Below are positions 23,828 through 32,187 of a stretch of 64,000 nt of DNA, one piece after another (the first letter of the stretch is position 1; every line of letters begins with the position of its first letter). The translations under genes and the position numbers were made by a program. Source of the stretch: Isoptericola sp. AK164 (GTDB taxonomy: Bacteria; Actinomycetota; Actinomycetes; Actinomycetales; Cellulomonadaceae); contig NZ_CP119106.1 of assembly GCF_029643425.1 (NCBI RefSeq), forward strand, positions 1,922,001 through 1,986,000, read 5' to 3'. Under the pieces are notes generated by a model that ran no database searches, had not been told where the DNA came from, and saw nothing but the letters and a program-made list of their open reading frames with translations.

Positions 23828-25050
23828 GCTCCGGCGTGACCCAGGTCGACCCCGACGTCGTCCCCCTGACCGAACCCGCCGACGGTGTCGGTGACGTCGT
23901 CTCCACCCCGCAGGCGTTCGCCCGTGTCGTCGACGCGTTCGGCGCCGGGTCGGGCCCGGTGGCGGCCGACGCCGAACGGGCCTCCGGGTACCGCTACGGG
24001 CAGTCCACCTACCTGGTCCAGCTCCGGCGCGCCGGGGCCGGGACGGCGCTGCTGGACCCCGTGGGGCTGCCGGACATGTCGCGGCTCGCCGACGCGGTGG
24101 GCCCCGCGGAGTGGGTCCTGCACGCCGCCTCGCAGGACCTGCCGGGCCTGGCCGAGCACGGCCTGCTCCCGCCGCGCGTCTTCGACACCGAGCTGGCGGC
24201 CCGACTGCTGAACCTGCCCCGCGTCGGCCTGGCGGCCGTGGTCGCCGAGACGCTGGGCCTGGGCCTGGCCAAGGAGCACTCGGCCGTCGACTGGTCCACC
24301 CGTCCGCTGCCGACGGACTGGCTGCGGTACGCCGCGCTGGACGTCGAGGTGCTCGTCGAGGTGCGCGACGTGCTGGCCGCGCGGCTCGAGGAGGCGGGCA
24401 AGACCGAGTGGGCCGCCCAGGAGTTCGAGCACGTGCGCACCCTGCCGCCGCCGGCCCCGCGGCCGGACCCGTGGCGCCGGACGTCGGGCACGCACACGGT
24501 GAAGAACCGTCGCGGCCTGGCGGTCGTGCGCTCGCTCTGGGAGGCGCGCGAGCACAACGCCCGCGAGCGCGACGTCTCGCCGGGCCGGGTGCTGCCGGAC
24601 CGCGCGATCGTGGCGGCCGCCAAGGCCCTGCCGCGCACCGCCGGCCAGCTCGCGGCCGTGCCGGAGTTCGCGACCAAGGGTGCCCGACGACGGATCACGG
24701 CCTGGCAGCGCGCGATCGACGCCGCGCTCGCCCTGCCCGAGGCCGAGCTGCCCCCGGTCCGCGGCCCGCGGACCGACGGCCCGCCGCAGCCGCGCACCTG
24801 GGGCGACCGAGACCCGGTCGCAGCGCGTCGCCTGCAGGCGGCCCGCGAGATCATCGCCGAGCTGTCCGAGACCCACGCCGTGCCCGCGGAGAACCTGCTG
24901 CAGCCCGACGCGATGCGTCGGCTGTGCTGGTCGCCGCCGGAGCCCGCCGGACCGGAGGACATCGCCGACTTCCTGCGCGGACGTCGCGCCCGGGAGTGGC
25001 AGATCGGCCTCGTGGCGGACCGGTTCGCCCGCGCCTTCGCCGACGCCTGA
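23824..25050 (+). CDS. Ribonuclease D-like exonuclease with HRDC domain
   Basis: The 408-residue protein has a DEDD 3'-5' exonuclease domain: VAADAERASGYRYG carries the first Asp and Glu, WVLHAASQDLPGL the second motif, and WLRYAALDVEVLVEV the final Asp. The C-terminal half holds HRDC-type helices (KNRRGLAVVRSLWEARE). RNase D trims tRNA 3' ends and other stable RNAs. The start ATG overlaps the DUF3000 stop (ATGA), so translation is coupled. It is followed by a 194-bp gap containing the promoter of fadA. Confidence 0.88.
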   Translation: MSSGVTQVDPDVVPLTEPADGVGDVVSTPQAFARVVDAFGAGSGPVAADAERASGYRYGQSTYLVQLRRAGAGTALLDPVGLPDMSRLADAVGPAEWVLHAASQDLPGLAEHGLLPPRVFDTELAARLLNLPRVGLAAVVAETLGLGLAKEHSAVDWSTRPLPTDWLRYAALDVEVLVEVRDVLAARLEEAGKTEWAAQEFEHVRTLPPPAPRPDPWRRTSGTHTVKNRRGLAVVRSLWEAREHNARERDVSPGRVLPDRAIVAAAKALPRTAGQLAAVPEFATKGARRRITAWQRAIDAALALPEAELPPVRGPRTDGPPQPRTWGDRDPVAARRLQAAREIIAELSETHAVPAENLLQPDAMRRLCWSPPEPAGPEDIADFLRGRRAREWQIGLVADRFARAFADA

Positions 25051-25122
25051 GCCCGCCCTGAGCCCGTCGCGCACCCCGGGGCCGAGGCGACACCACACCA
25101 CTGATACGGCGTCTCAGGTGGT

Positions 25123-25152
25123 CTATGCTGTTCGTGGTACTCGCGGTAGCGT
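25123..25152 (+). promoter_or_regulatory. Putative promoter of the fadA-fadB operon
   Basis: TATGCT at 25123-25128 and TAGCGT at 25147-25152 are both plausible -10 boxes in the 194-bp gap before the thiolase gene. The remaining leader has no recognisable riboswitch or operator. Confidence 0.35.
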
Positions 25153-25244
25153 GTACCTGTGCCCGGCGTGATCCGCCGTCGCACCCGAGCGACGATGCTC
25201 CCCCAGCACCGTCGGACCCGACCACCGCAACGGACGGAGCTGCC

Positions 25245-26516
25245 ATGACCGTGGCCCCTCAGGCCCCCGGCACCACCCGAGACCCGGCCCGGCGCGCGCT
25301 GCGCGACGTCGTCTTCGTCGAGGGCGTGCGCACCCCCTTCGGCAAGGCGAAGGCCGACGGCCTCCTCGCCGAGACCCGCGCCGACGACCTCGTGGTCAAG
25401 GCGCTGCGCGAGCTGCTGCGCCGCCACCCCGAGCTGCCGCTCGACCGCATCGACGAGGTCGCCGTCGCCGCGACGACGCAGCAGGGCGACCAGGGGCTGA
25501 CGCTCGGGCGCACCGCCGCACTCCTGGCCGGCCTGCCGACGTCGGTCCCGGGCTACGCGATCGACCGCATGTGCGCCGGCGCCATGACCGCCGTGACGAC
25601 CACCGCCTCGAGCATCGCCGTGGGCGCCTCGGACGTCGTGGTCGCCGGCGGCGTGGAGCACATGGGCCGCCACCCCATGGGCCTGGACGCCGACCCCAAC
25701 CCGCGGTTCCTCGCCGAGAAGCTCGTGGACCCCGAGGCGCTCAACATGGGGGTCACCGCCGAGAACCTGCACGACAAGTTCCCCCACCTGACCAAGGAGC
25801 GGGCGGACGCCTACGCCGTCAACACCCAGGCCAAGTACGCCAAGGCCCTGGCCAACGGCGACATCGGCCCCGAGATCGTGCCCGTCGCCGTCCGGTCGGC
25901 CGAGAAGGGCTGGGGGCTGGCCACCGCCGACGAGCTCCCCCGCCCCGGCACCACGGTCGAGGGCATCGCCGACCTCAAGACGCCGTTCCGCCCGGGCGGC
26001 CGCGTCACCGCCGGCAACGCCTCGCCGCTGACCGACGGCGCCACCGTCTCGCTGCTCGCCGCCGGCGACACGGCCGACGAGCTCGGCCTGCCCGCCGCGA
26101 TGCGCCTGGTCTCCTACGCCTTCGCCGGCGTCCCGGCCGAGATCATGGGCTACGGCCCGGTCCCGGCCACCGACAAGGCGCTCGCCAAGGCGGGGCTGAC
26201 CATCGACGACATCGGCCTGTTCGAGATCAACGAGGCCTTCGCCGTCCAGGTGCTCAGTTTCCTGGACCACTACGGCATCGCCGACGACGACGAGCGCGTC
26301 AACGCCTACGGCGGCGCCATCGCCGTCGGCCACCCGCTGGCCGGCTCGGGCGTGCGACTGATGACCCAGCTCGCGCGCCAGTTCGCCCAGCACCCCGAGG
26401 TCCGCTACGGCATGACGACCATGTGCGTCGGCCTGGGCCAGGGCGGCACCGTCATCTGGGAGAACCCCCACCACGCCGACTACTCCGGCCACGTCCCGTC
26501 GACCACGGAGGGCTGA
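25245..26516 (+). CDS. fadA: Acetyl-CoA acyltransferase (3-ketoacyl-CoA thiolase)
   Basis: The 423-residue thiolase performs the last step of beta-oxidation. It starts DVVFVEGVRTPFGKA; the nucleophile is Cys110 in DRMCAGAMTAV, the catalytic His lies in NAYGGAIAVGHPLAGSG, and the acid/base Cys in MTTMCVGLGQGG. GGAG 6-9 nt before ATG 25245 fixes the start. fadB follows at 5 nt, making the standard two-gene trifunctional-type complex. The combination is common in actinobacteria next to the DUF3000 / dxs neighbourhood. Confidence 0.93.
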   Translation: MTVAPQAPGTTRDPARRALRDVVFVEGVRTPFGKAKADGLLAETRADDLVVKALRELLRRHPELPLDRIDEVAVAATTQQGDQGLTLGRTAALLAGLPTSVPGYAIDRMCAGAMTAVTTTASSIAVGASDVVVAGGVEHMGRHPMGLDADPNPRFLAEKLVDPEALNMGVTAENLHDKFPHLTKERADAYAVNTQAKYAKALANGDIGPEIVPVAVRSAEKGWGLATADELPRPGTTVEGIADLKTPFRPGGRVTAGNASPLTDGATVSLLAAGDTADELGLPAAMRLVSYAFAGVPAEIMGYGPVPATDKALAKAGLTIDDIGLFEINEAFAVQVLSFLDHYGIADDDERVNAYGGAIAVGHPLAGSGVRLMTQLARQFAQHPEVRYGMTTMCVGLGQGGTVIWENPHHADYSGHVPSTTEG

Positions 26517-26521
26517 GCACG

Positions 26522-28669
26522 ATGAGCCAGAGCACGACCACCGAACCTCGCGCCGAGCGCGTCACCCACTCCCTCGTCCGGGACGTCGAGCTCCCCGGCG
26601 GCCAGGGCACCCTGGCGCTCGTCACGCTCGACAACGGCCTGGACCACACCAAGCCCAGCACCCTCGGCCCCGAGGGGCTGGCCGAGCTGACCGCCGCCCT
26701 GCGTGCGCAGCAGCGGCGCGCGGCCGACGGCGAGATCGTCGCCGTGGCCGTCACCGGCAAGCCGTACTTCCTGGCCGCCGGCGCCGACCTGCTCGGCGTG
26801 AGCACCGTGACCTCCCACGAGCAGGCCCTCGAGCTCGGTCGCGCCGGGCACGCGGCCTACGAGCTGCTGCACACCATGGGCGTACCGACCTTCGCCTTCG
26901 TCAACGGCCTCGCCCTCGGCGGCGGCCTCGAGGTGGCCCTGAACTGCGACTACCGCACCGTCGCCTCCGACGCCGCGGCGCTGGGCCTGCCGGAGACCGG
27001 CCTCGGCCTGGTGCCGGGCTGGGGCGGCGCGTACCTCGTGCCCCGCCTGGTCGGGATCGAGAAGGCCGTGGACGTCGTCCTCACCCGGCCGGCGGCGAAC
27101 AAGCCCTTCAAGCCCGCCGAGGCCCACGAGATCGGCCTGGTCGACGAGGTCTTCGAGGCGGCCGACTTCCTCGAGCGGTCGATCTACTGGGCCACCGAGG
27201 TGCTGCGGGGCGACGTCGTCCCCGCGCGACGCGAGCTCGATCCGCAGCCCGTGTGGGACGCCGTCGTGCAGGCGACCCGCGAGCGCCTCGACGCCACGAT
27301 CCACGGGTCGCGACCCGCGCCGTACCGGGCGCTGGACCTGCTGGCCGGGGCGCGGACCGCCTCGCGCGAGGAGGCCTTCGCCGCCGAGGACCAGGCGCTG
27401 GCCGACCTCATCATGACCGACGAGATGCGCTCGAGCGTGTACGCGTTCCAGCTCACCTCCTCGGGCAAGAAGCCGAAGGGCGCGCCCGACAGGTCCCTCG
27501 CGAAGCCGGTCACCCGTGTCGGCATCGTCGGTGCCGGTCTCATGGCCGCCCAGATCGCCCTGCTCGTCTCGCAGCGCCTGGGCGTGCCGGTCGTCATGCG
27601 CGACCTGGACACCGAGCGCGTCGAGAAGGGCCTCGGCTACGTGCGCTCCACCGTCGAGAAGCTCGTCGGCCGCGGTCGCATGAAGCCGGAGGTCGGCGAC
27701 CGTGTCGTCGCCAGCATCACCGGTACCACCGAGATCGACGAGTTCGCCTCGTGCGACGTCGTCGTGGAGGCCGTCACCGAGGTGATGGGCCTGAAGAAGA
27801 AGGTGTTCGCCGAGCTCGAGGAGATCGTGAGCGAGGACACCGTCCTCGCCACGAACACCTCGGCGCTGTCGATCACCGAGATGGCCTCCGACCTGCGCCA
27901 CCCCGAGCGCGTGGTCGGCATCCACTTCTTCAACCCGGTGGCCCAGATGCCGCTGGTCGAGGTCGTCAACGCCGAGCACACCTCCGACGAGGCGCTGGCC
28001 ACGGCGTTCGCCATCACGAAGAAGCTGCGCAAGACGGCCGTGCTCGTCGCCGACCGTCCGGGCTTCGTGGTCAACCGGCTCCTCGTGCTGGTCATGGGCA
28101 AGGTCGTCGAGGCCGTGGAGAACGGCACCTCGGTCGAGGTCGCCGACACCGCCCTGTCGCCGCTCGGGTTCCCGATGCCCACGTTCGAGCTCTTCGACCT
28201 GGTCGGCCCCGCCGTCGGGCTGCACGTGCTCACCTCGCTGCGCGAGGACCTGGGCGAGCGGTTCCCCCGCTCGGCCGGCCTGGAGAAGCTCGTCGCCGAC
28301 GGCACCCGCGTAGTGCTCGACGCGCCGGGCCGCGGGCTGCCCAAGCCCGTCGACCCGACGATCCAGGGCGTCTTCGGCGAGGCGCTGCCCGCCGGCACCG
28401 AGGGACGCGCCGGCACGCCGGTGCTCGACGCCGACGGCGTGCTGGACTCGGTGCTCACGGCCCTGACCGTGGAGATCGGGCACATGCTCGACGAGAACGT
28501 CGTGGCCGACCCCTCGCAGATCGACCTGTGCATGATCCTGGGCGCCGGGTGGGGCTTCCACACCGGCGGCATCACGCCGTACCTGGACCGGACCGGCTAC
28601 AGCGAGAAGGTGCTGGGCCGGCGTCTGCTGCCGGACGGCGTCGCGAACGTCCCCGGGGGCTCCGCCTGA
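26522..28669 (+). CDS. fadB: Fatty-acid oxidation complex alpha subunit (enoyl-CoA hydratase / 3-hydroxyacyl-CoA dehydrogenase)
   Basis: The 715-residue bifunctional enzyme has an N-terminal crotonase domain, with AAGADLLGV and GLALGGGLEVALNCDYR forming the oxyanion hole and ALGLPETGLGLVPGWGG carrying the catalytic Glu. The C-terminal NAD domain starts RVGIVGAGLMAAQIALL near residue 335 and has the HFFNPVAQMPLVEVV motif of 3-hydroxyacyl-CoA dehydrogenases. It hydrates enoyl-CoA and oxidises the product for the thiolase encoded just upstream. A strong hairpin terminator follows. Confidence 0.94.
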   Translation: MSQSTTTEPRAERVTHSLVRDVELPGGQGTLALVTLDNGLDHTKPSTLGPEGLAELTAALRAQQRRAADGEIVAVAVTGKPYFLAAGADLLGVSTVTSHEQALELGRAGHAAYELLHTMGVPTFAFVNGLALGGGLEVALNCDYRTVASDAAALGLPETGLGLVPGWGGAYLVPRLVGIEKAVDVVLTRPAANKPFKPAEAHEIGLVDEVFEAADFLERSIYWATEVLRGDVVPARRELDPQPVWDAVVQATRERLDATIHGSRPAPYRALDLLAGARTASREEAFAAEDQALADLIMTDEMRSSVYAFQLTSSGKKPKGAPDRSLAKPVTRVGIVGAGLMAAQIALLVSQRLGVPVVMRDLDTERVEKGLGYVRSTVEKLVGRGRMKPEVGDRVVASITGTTEIDEFASCDVVVEAVTEVMGLKKKVFAELEEIVSEDTVLATNTSALSITEMASDLRHPERVVGIHFFNPVAQMPLVEVVNAEHTSDEALATAFAITKKLRKTAVLVADRPGFVVNRLLVLVMGKVVEAVENGTSVEVADTALSPLGFPMPTFELFDLVGPAVGLHVLTSLREDLGERFPRSAGLEKLVADGTRVVLDAPGRGLPKPVDPTIQGVFGEALPAGTEGRAGTPVLDADGVLDSVLTALTVEIGHMLDENVVADPSQIDLCMILGAGWGFHTGGITPYLDRTGYSEKVLGRRLLPDGVANVPGGSA

Positions 28670-28704
28670 GCCGAGGTCACCTGACACTGCCCTCCCCGGG
28701 GTAA

Positions 28705-28754
28705 GACGCACCGGAGGCCCGGTCCCGACGTCGGGATCGGGCCTCCGGTGCGTC
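28705..28754 (+). terminator. Terminator of the fad operon
   Basis: Perfect 17-nt arms (28705-28721 and 28738-28754) enclose a loop that is itself nearly self-complementary (TCCCGA-CG-TCGGGA). It lies 36 nt after the fadB stop. Confidence 0.85.
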
Positions 28755-28799
28755 CGGACCTCCGGTGCGTGCCGGTCCGGGCCCGGGCCCACGCCACCC

Positions 28800-28914
28800 G
28801 TCGCGAGGTACCGACCGGTCGCCGAGATACCGGTGCATCGTCGTCTCGGGCGGCGACGCACCGGTATCTCAGCGACGGTCCGGTATCTCGGCGACGAACC
28901 GGTATCTCGGGGAC
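28800..28914. repeat. Cluster of GGTATCTCGGCGAC-type repeats in both orientations
   Basis: Three direct copies of the 16-mer CCGGTATCTCNGNGAC start at 28861, 28880 and 28899, a period of exactly 19 bp. One inverted copy lies at 28818-28833 and a diverged inverted one at 28800-28815. The 28818 and 28861 copies can pair into a long hairpin. The cluster fills the 258-bp spacer between fadB and the convergent HAD gene and does not look coding. Confidence 0.75.
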
Positions 28915-28927
28915 CGGGACGGCCCGG

Positions 28928-29596
28928 TCAGGACGCGGCGCGCTCGCCGGCCGTCGCGAGCGCCAGCACGTCCCGCGTGGTCGCGCCCACGACGTCGGGC
29001 GCCGCACCGTGGACGTCGTCCCAGGCGCGACCGTGCGACACCCACCCGGTGCGCACCCCGGCGGCCCGGCCCACGGCGACGTCGGCGTGCCCGGCGTCGC
29101 CGACCATCCAGACCTGGTCGCGGTCGACGGCGGACGCCCCGAGCCGCTCGAGCGCGATCTCGACGATGGCCGGGTCGGGCTTCTCCACGCCCTCCTCGCC
29201 GGAGACGACGACCGCGTCGACGGACGCCTCGACGCCGCAGGCCGCGATCTTGCCGCGCTGCTGGTGCGAGACGCCGTTGGTGACCACGGCCACCCGGTCA
29301 CCGGCGGCTCGCAGCGCGTCGAGGTCGGCCAGCACGCCGTCGTAGGCCCGCACGTGCTCCCGGATGCCGGCCCGGAACCGGTCGATCGCCGCGGGGACGT
29401 CGTCGACCCAGCCCAACCGGGCGATGAGCTCGCGGGCGACGTCGGCCTTGGGCGAGAACCCGCCGTCGTCCGCCGCCACGATCGCCGCCAGGTCGGCCGC
29501 CGTGCCGCCGTCGGCCGCCACCGCGGAGTCCGCCCAGGCGGCGAACGCGGCGTCGCGGGAGACGAGCGTGTTGTCCAGGTCCAGGAGCCAGATCAT
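28928..29596 (-). CDS. HAD-superfamily hydrolase (phosphatase-like)
   Basis: The 222-residue protein has the haloacid dehalogenase motifs: WLLDLDNTL with Asp6 and Asp8, RVAVVTNGVSHQQRGK for motif II, and VEKPDPAIVE plus WMVGDAGHADVAVGRAAG for motifs III and IV. The helical cap between them is of the phosphoglycolate phosphatase / YjjG type, so a small phosphate ester or nucleotide is likely. ATG 29596 has TAGCCT 6 nt upstream on the minus strand, again a leaderless start. Confidence 0.85.
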   Translation of the reverse strand: MIWLLDLDNTLVSRDAAFAAWADSAVAADGGTAADLAAIVAADDGGFSPKADVARELIARLGWVDDVPAAIDRFRAGIREHVRAYDGVLADLDALRAAGDRVAVVTNGVSHQQRGKIAACGVEASVDAVVVSGEEGVEKPDPAIVEIALERLGASAVDRDQVWMVGDAGHADVAVGRAAGVRTGWVSHGRAWDDVHGAAPDVVGATTRDVLALATAGERAAS

Positions 29597-29605
29597 GCGC
29601 GCAGG

Positions 29606-30466
29606 CTACGCGGACCGGCGCCACGGCAGCCGCCGCGTCCCGGCCAGCGGATCGGGCGGCCGGTGCCCGGGCGGCAGGTCGTCCCGCTCCCCCAGCGCGA
29701 CCAGCACCGACGGCACCAGCTCCTTGGCGGTGCGGCGGTAGCCGACGGCGCTGGGGTGGAACCGGTCGAGGCTGAACGCCTCGTCCGGAGAGGAGATGAA
29801 GAACGGCCCGACGACGACCGCCAGGGACACGGCGTGCGCCCCGGCGCGCCGGGCGGCCACCGACTGCGCGGCGGCGAGCTGGCGCGAGGCCCGCGACCCC
29901 AGGGTGCGCAGCGGCTGCGGGACCGGCCGCAGCGCCCCGAGGTCGGGACAGGTGCCGACCACGACGGCGCTCCCGCGCTCCTGCAGCCGCTCGATCGTCT
30001 CGACGAGGTAGCGCACGGAGACCGCCACCGGTACCCGGTGGGTCACGTCGTTGCCGCCGACCACGACGACGGTCACGTCGGGTCGGTAGTCGTCGTCCAG
30101 CCCGTCGAGCTGCGCGGCCAGCGCGGAGGACTCGGAGCCGACGACGGCGGCGCAGCGCAGGCGCACGGGGCGCTGCAGCGTCTTGCCGACCCCGCGGGCG
30201 ATGCGGGCCCCGAGGGTGTCCTTGCGCCGGTCCGCACCGAGGCCGGCCGCGATGGAGTCGCCGAGCACGAGCAGGTCCAGGGGTTCGCCGCCGTACGTGC
30301 CGCGCCAGACGCGGTCGGCGTCCGGAGCCGACTCGCCGAGCGCCTTGCCGATCCGCCGGCGGGCGATCGCGGCCTGCCGGCGCAGCATCTGGACGGTGAC
30401 CGCGGCCGTCACCGAGGCGAGCAGGGAGACCGCGAGCGCGGAGACCGTGGTGCGTGTGCGACCCAT
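29606..30466 (-). CDS. SGNH/GDSL hydrolase with N-terminal membrane segment
   Basis: The 286-residue protein starts with a short basic stretch and one hydrophobic segment (residues 8-27), then an SGNH domain. Block I is LLVLGDSIAAGLGADR (Ser71), block III VVVVGGNDVTH, and block V LDRFHPSAVGYRRTA with the catalytic Asp and His. Such enzymes are lipases, acyl-esterases or cell-wall deacetylases; the anchor suggests action at or outside the membrane. The gene ends 9 nt before the HAD gene's leaderless start. Confidence 0.82.
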   Translation of the reverse strand: MGRTRTTVSALAVSLLASVTAAVTVQMLRRQAAIARRRIGKALGESAPDADRVWRGTYGGEPLDLLVLGDSIAAGLGADRRKDTLGARIARGVGKTLQRPVRLRCAAVVGSESSALAAQLDGLDDDYRPDVTVVVVGGNDVTHRVPVAVSVRYLVETIERLQERGSAVVVGTCPDLGALRPVPQPLRTLGSRASRQLAAAQSVAARRAGAHAVSLAVVVGPFFISSPDEAFSLDRFHPSAVGYRRTAKELVPSVLVALGERDDLPPGHRPPDPLAGTRRLPWRRSA

Positions 30467-30594
30467 GACTGCTGTTCAACCAGACTCCGCTGAACGGGGG
30501 GTGACGCACGGCTGACGTGTCGGTGGCGCGTGTCCGTGCGCGCCGCGGGGCAGCTCGGCGCGCGCTCCGGGCCCACGGACCCCATGATGCCGAC

Positions 30595-31146
30595 ATGACC
30601 GAACCACGCACCATGGGTGTCGAGGAGGAGTTCCTGCTCGTCGGGCCCGACGGCTCGCCGGTGGCCAAGGCCGCCGAGGCGCTGGAGGCCTCGGGGCACT
30701 CGACCAAGGGCGGCGGCACCGGCGCGCTGGAGCCGGAGTTCATGGAGGAGCAGCTGGAGACGGCGACGCACCCGCGTTCCGCGCTGGAGGACCTGGCCGC
30801 CGAGATCCGCGCGGGCCGCGCTCGGGCGCAGGACGCCGCCGACCGGGTCGACGCCCGCGCGGTCGCCCTGGCCACCTGCCCCGTGCGGTTCACCGGGACC
30901 ACGATGCCCGGGGTGCGGTACCAGGAGGCGCGGCGGGTCTTCGGCCTGACGGCGCGCGAACAGCTCACCAGCGGCTGCCACGTCCACGTCGCGGTCGCCG
31001 ACGAGGCCGAGGGCGTCGACGTCCTGGACCGGATCGGCCCCTGGCTGCCCACCTTGCTCGCCCTGAGCACCAACTCGCCGTACTGGCAGGGCGAGGACAC
31101 CGACTACGCGAGCTTCCGCTCCCAGGTGCTGGTGACCATGACGTAG
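30595..31146 (+). pseudogene. Truncated glutamate-cysteine ligase type 2 (YbdK-like)
   Basis: The frame encodes the first half of a GCS2-family carboxylate-amine ligase: TMGVEEEFLLVGPDG, MEEQLETATHPR, ALATCPVRFTGTTMPGVRY and TSGCHVHVAVADEAEG are all typical. Family members are about 370 residues; here the homology stops after YASFRSQV and a short out-of-family tail ends at residue 183. The break coincides with the end of a PIG-L gene fragment on the other strand, so a deletion fused two once separate genes. The catalytic ATP-grasp-like sheet is incomplete, and I expect no activity. Confidence 0.75.
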
Positions 31147-31277
31147 CCGATCCGCTTGCCCTGGGCGGTCCAGCGGGCGATGGCCGCCGCTCCCCCGAAC
31201 TCCATGTCGTCGGGGTGGGCGACCACGACCAGCGCGGTGTCCCAGTCCTCGGCCAGCGGTGCGAGCTCAGCATCCAT
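31104..31277 (-). pseudogene. N-terminal stump of a PIG-L family deacetylase
   Basis: On the minus strand ATG 31277 opens a 57-codon frame containing LVVVAHPDDMEFGGAAAIARW, the zinc-binding AHPDDxE block of GlcNAc-PI / mycothiol-type deacetylases, and then GKRIGYVMVTS before the sequence turns into the GCS2 gene's antisense strand and stops. TAGGGT lies 6 nt before the ATG, so the promoter is intact. Normal members have about 230-290 residues. The loss ties to the same deletion as the GCS2 stump. Nothing else is seen between 31278 and 31325. Confidence 0.7.
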
Positions 31278-31325
31278 ACGGCGACCCTAGGCGACCGCGG
31301 GGCCGTCCCGCCCGGCGGGCCGTCG

Positions 31326-32186
31326 TCAGTAGGTCGTCAGGCCGTGGGACCGGAACACCTCTCGCACGGCCTCGGTGGCCTCCGCCGTCGGCGGCTCGGT
31401 GCCCTCCAGCTCGTAGGTCCGCCCGAGCTCGGCCCACTTGTCGCGGGCCATCTGGTGGAACGGCAGCACCTCGACGCGCTGCACCGTGCCGGGCCGGACG
31501 GCCTCGATCGCGGCGGCGTGCTCGGCCACCAGCTCGACGTTGCGCGGGTCGTCGGTCAGCCCCGGCACCAGCACGAACCGGATCCAGACCGGCACGCCGC
31601 GCTCGGCGAGCCGCCGGCCGAAGGCCAGGGTGGGGGCCAGCGGCCGACCGGTCACGTGCTGGTAGGTCTCCTCGTCGCCGGACTTGATGTCCAGCAGCAC
31701 GAGGTCGGTGTCGTCGAGCATCTCGTCGGTGGCGTTGGCCCCGAGGAACCCGGAGGTGTCCAGGCAGGTGTGCACGCCGCGCTCCTTGGCCCCGCGCAGG
31801 ATCCGTGCCGCGAACGCCGGCTGCATGAGCACCTCGCCGCCCGAGAGCGTGATCCCGCCCCCGGTGGCGCCGAAGATGCCGCGGTACCGCTCGATGCGGG
31901 CCAGCAGGTCGTCGGCCAGCACCGGGCCGCCGTCCTTCATGGCCAGCGTGTCGGGGTTGTGGCAGTACACGCACCGCAGCGGGCAGCCCGACAGGAACAC
32001 CGTCATGCGGGTCCCCGGGCCGTCCACCGCGGTGACCAGCTCCCACGAGTGCACCGAGCCGAGCGCGCCCGAGCGCATGAGGTCCAGGCGCTCGGACCGC
32101 TCGACGTCGGTGGTCGCCAGCCCTCGCAGGCCGGCACCTGCCCGGCGCACGGTGGGGGCGTCCAGGGGCACCGGGCAGGTCGTCAT
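31326..32186 (-). CDS. pflA: Pyruvate formate-lyase activating enzyme
   Basis: The 286-residue radical-SAM enzyme installs the glycyl radical on PflB. Its iron-sulfur motif CPLRCVYC (Cys-x3-Cys-x2-Cys) follows GTRMTVFLSG, and GGITLSGGEVLMQ, CLDTSGF and LVLLDIKSGDEETY are the SAM-binding strands of PflA. An N-terminal extension of about 35 residues precedes the domain. The ATG lies 1 nt after the pflB stop, so both are made from one message under the Rex-controlled promoter at 34484-34512. Confidence 0.95.
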   Translation of the reverse strand: MTTCPVPLDAPTVRRAGAGLRGLATTDVERSERLDLMRSGALGSVHSWELVTAVDGPGTRMTVFLSGCPLRCVYCHNPDTLAMKDGGPVLADDLLARIERYRGIFGATGGGITLSGGEVLMQPAFAARILRGAKERGVHTCLDTSGFLGANATDEMLDDTDLVLLDIKSGDEETYQHVTGRPLAPTLAFGRRLAERGVPVWIRFVLVPGLTDDPRNVELVAEHAAAIEAVRPGTVQRVEVLPFHQMARDKWAELGRTYELEGTEPPTAEATEAVREVFRSHGLTTY

Positions 32187-32187
32187 C

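Noticed and set aside
28800-28914. CRISPR array
   Set aside because: Repeats are 16 bp with 3-bp gaps and occur in both orientations; there are no spacers and no cas genes in the window.
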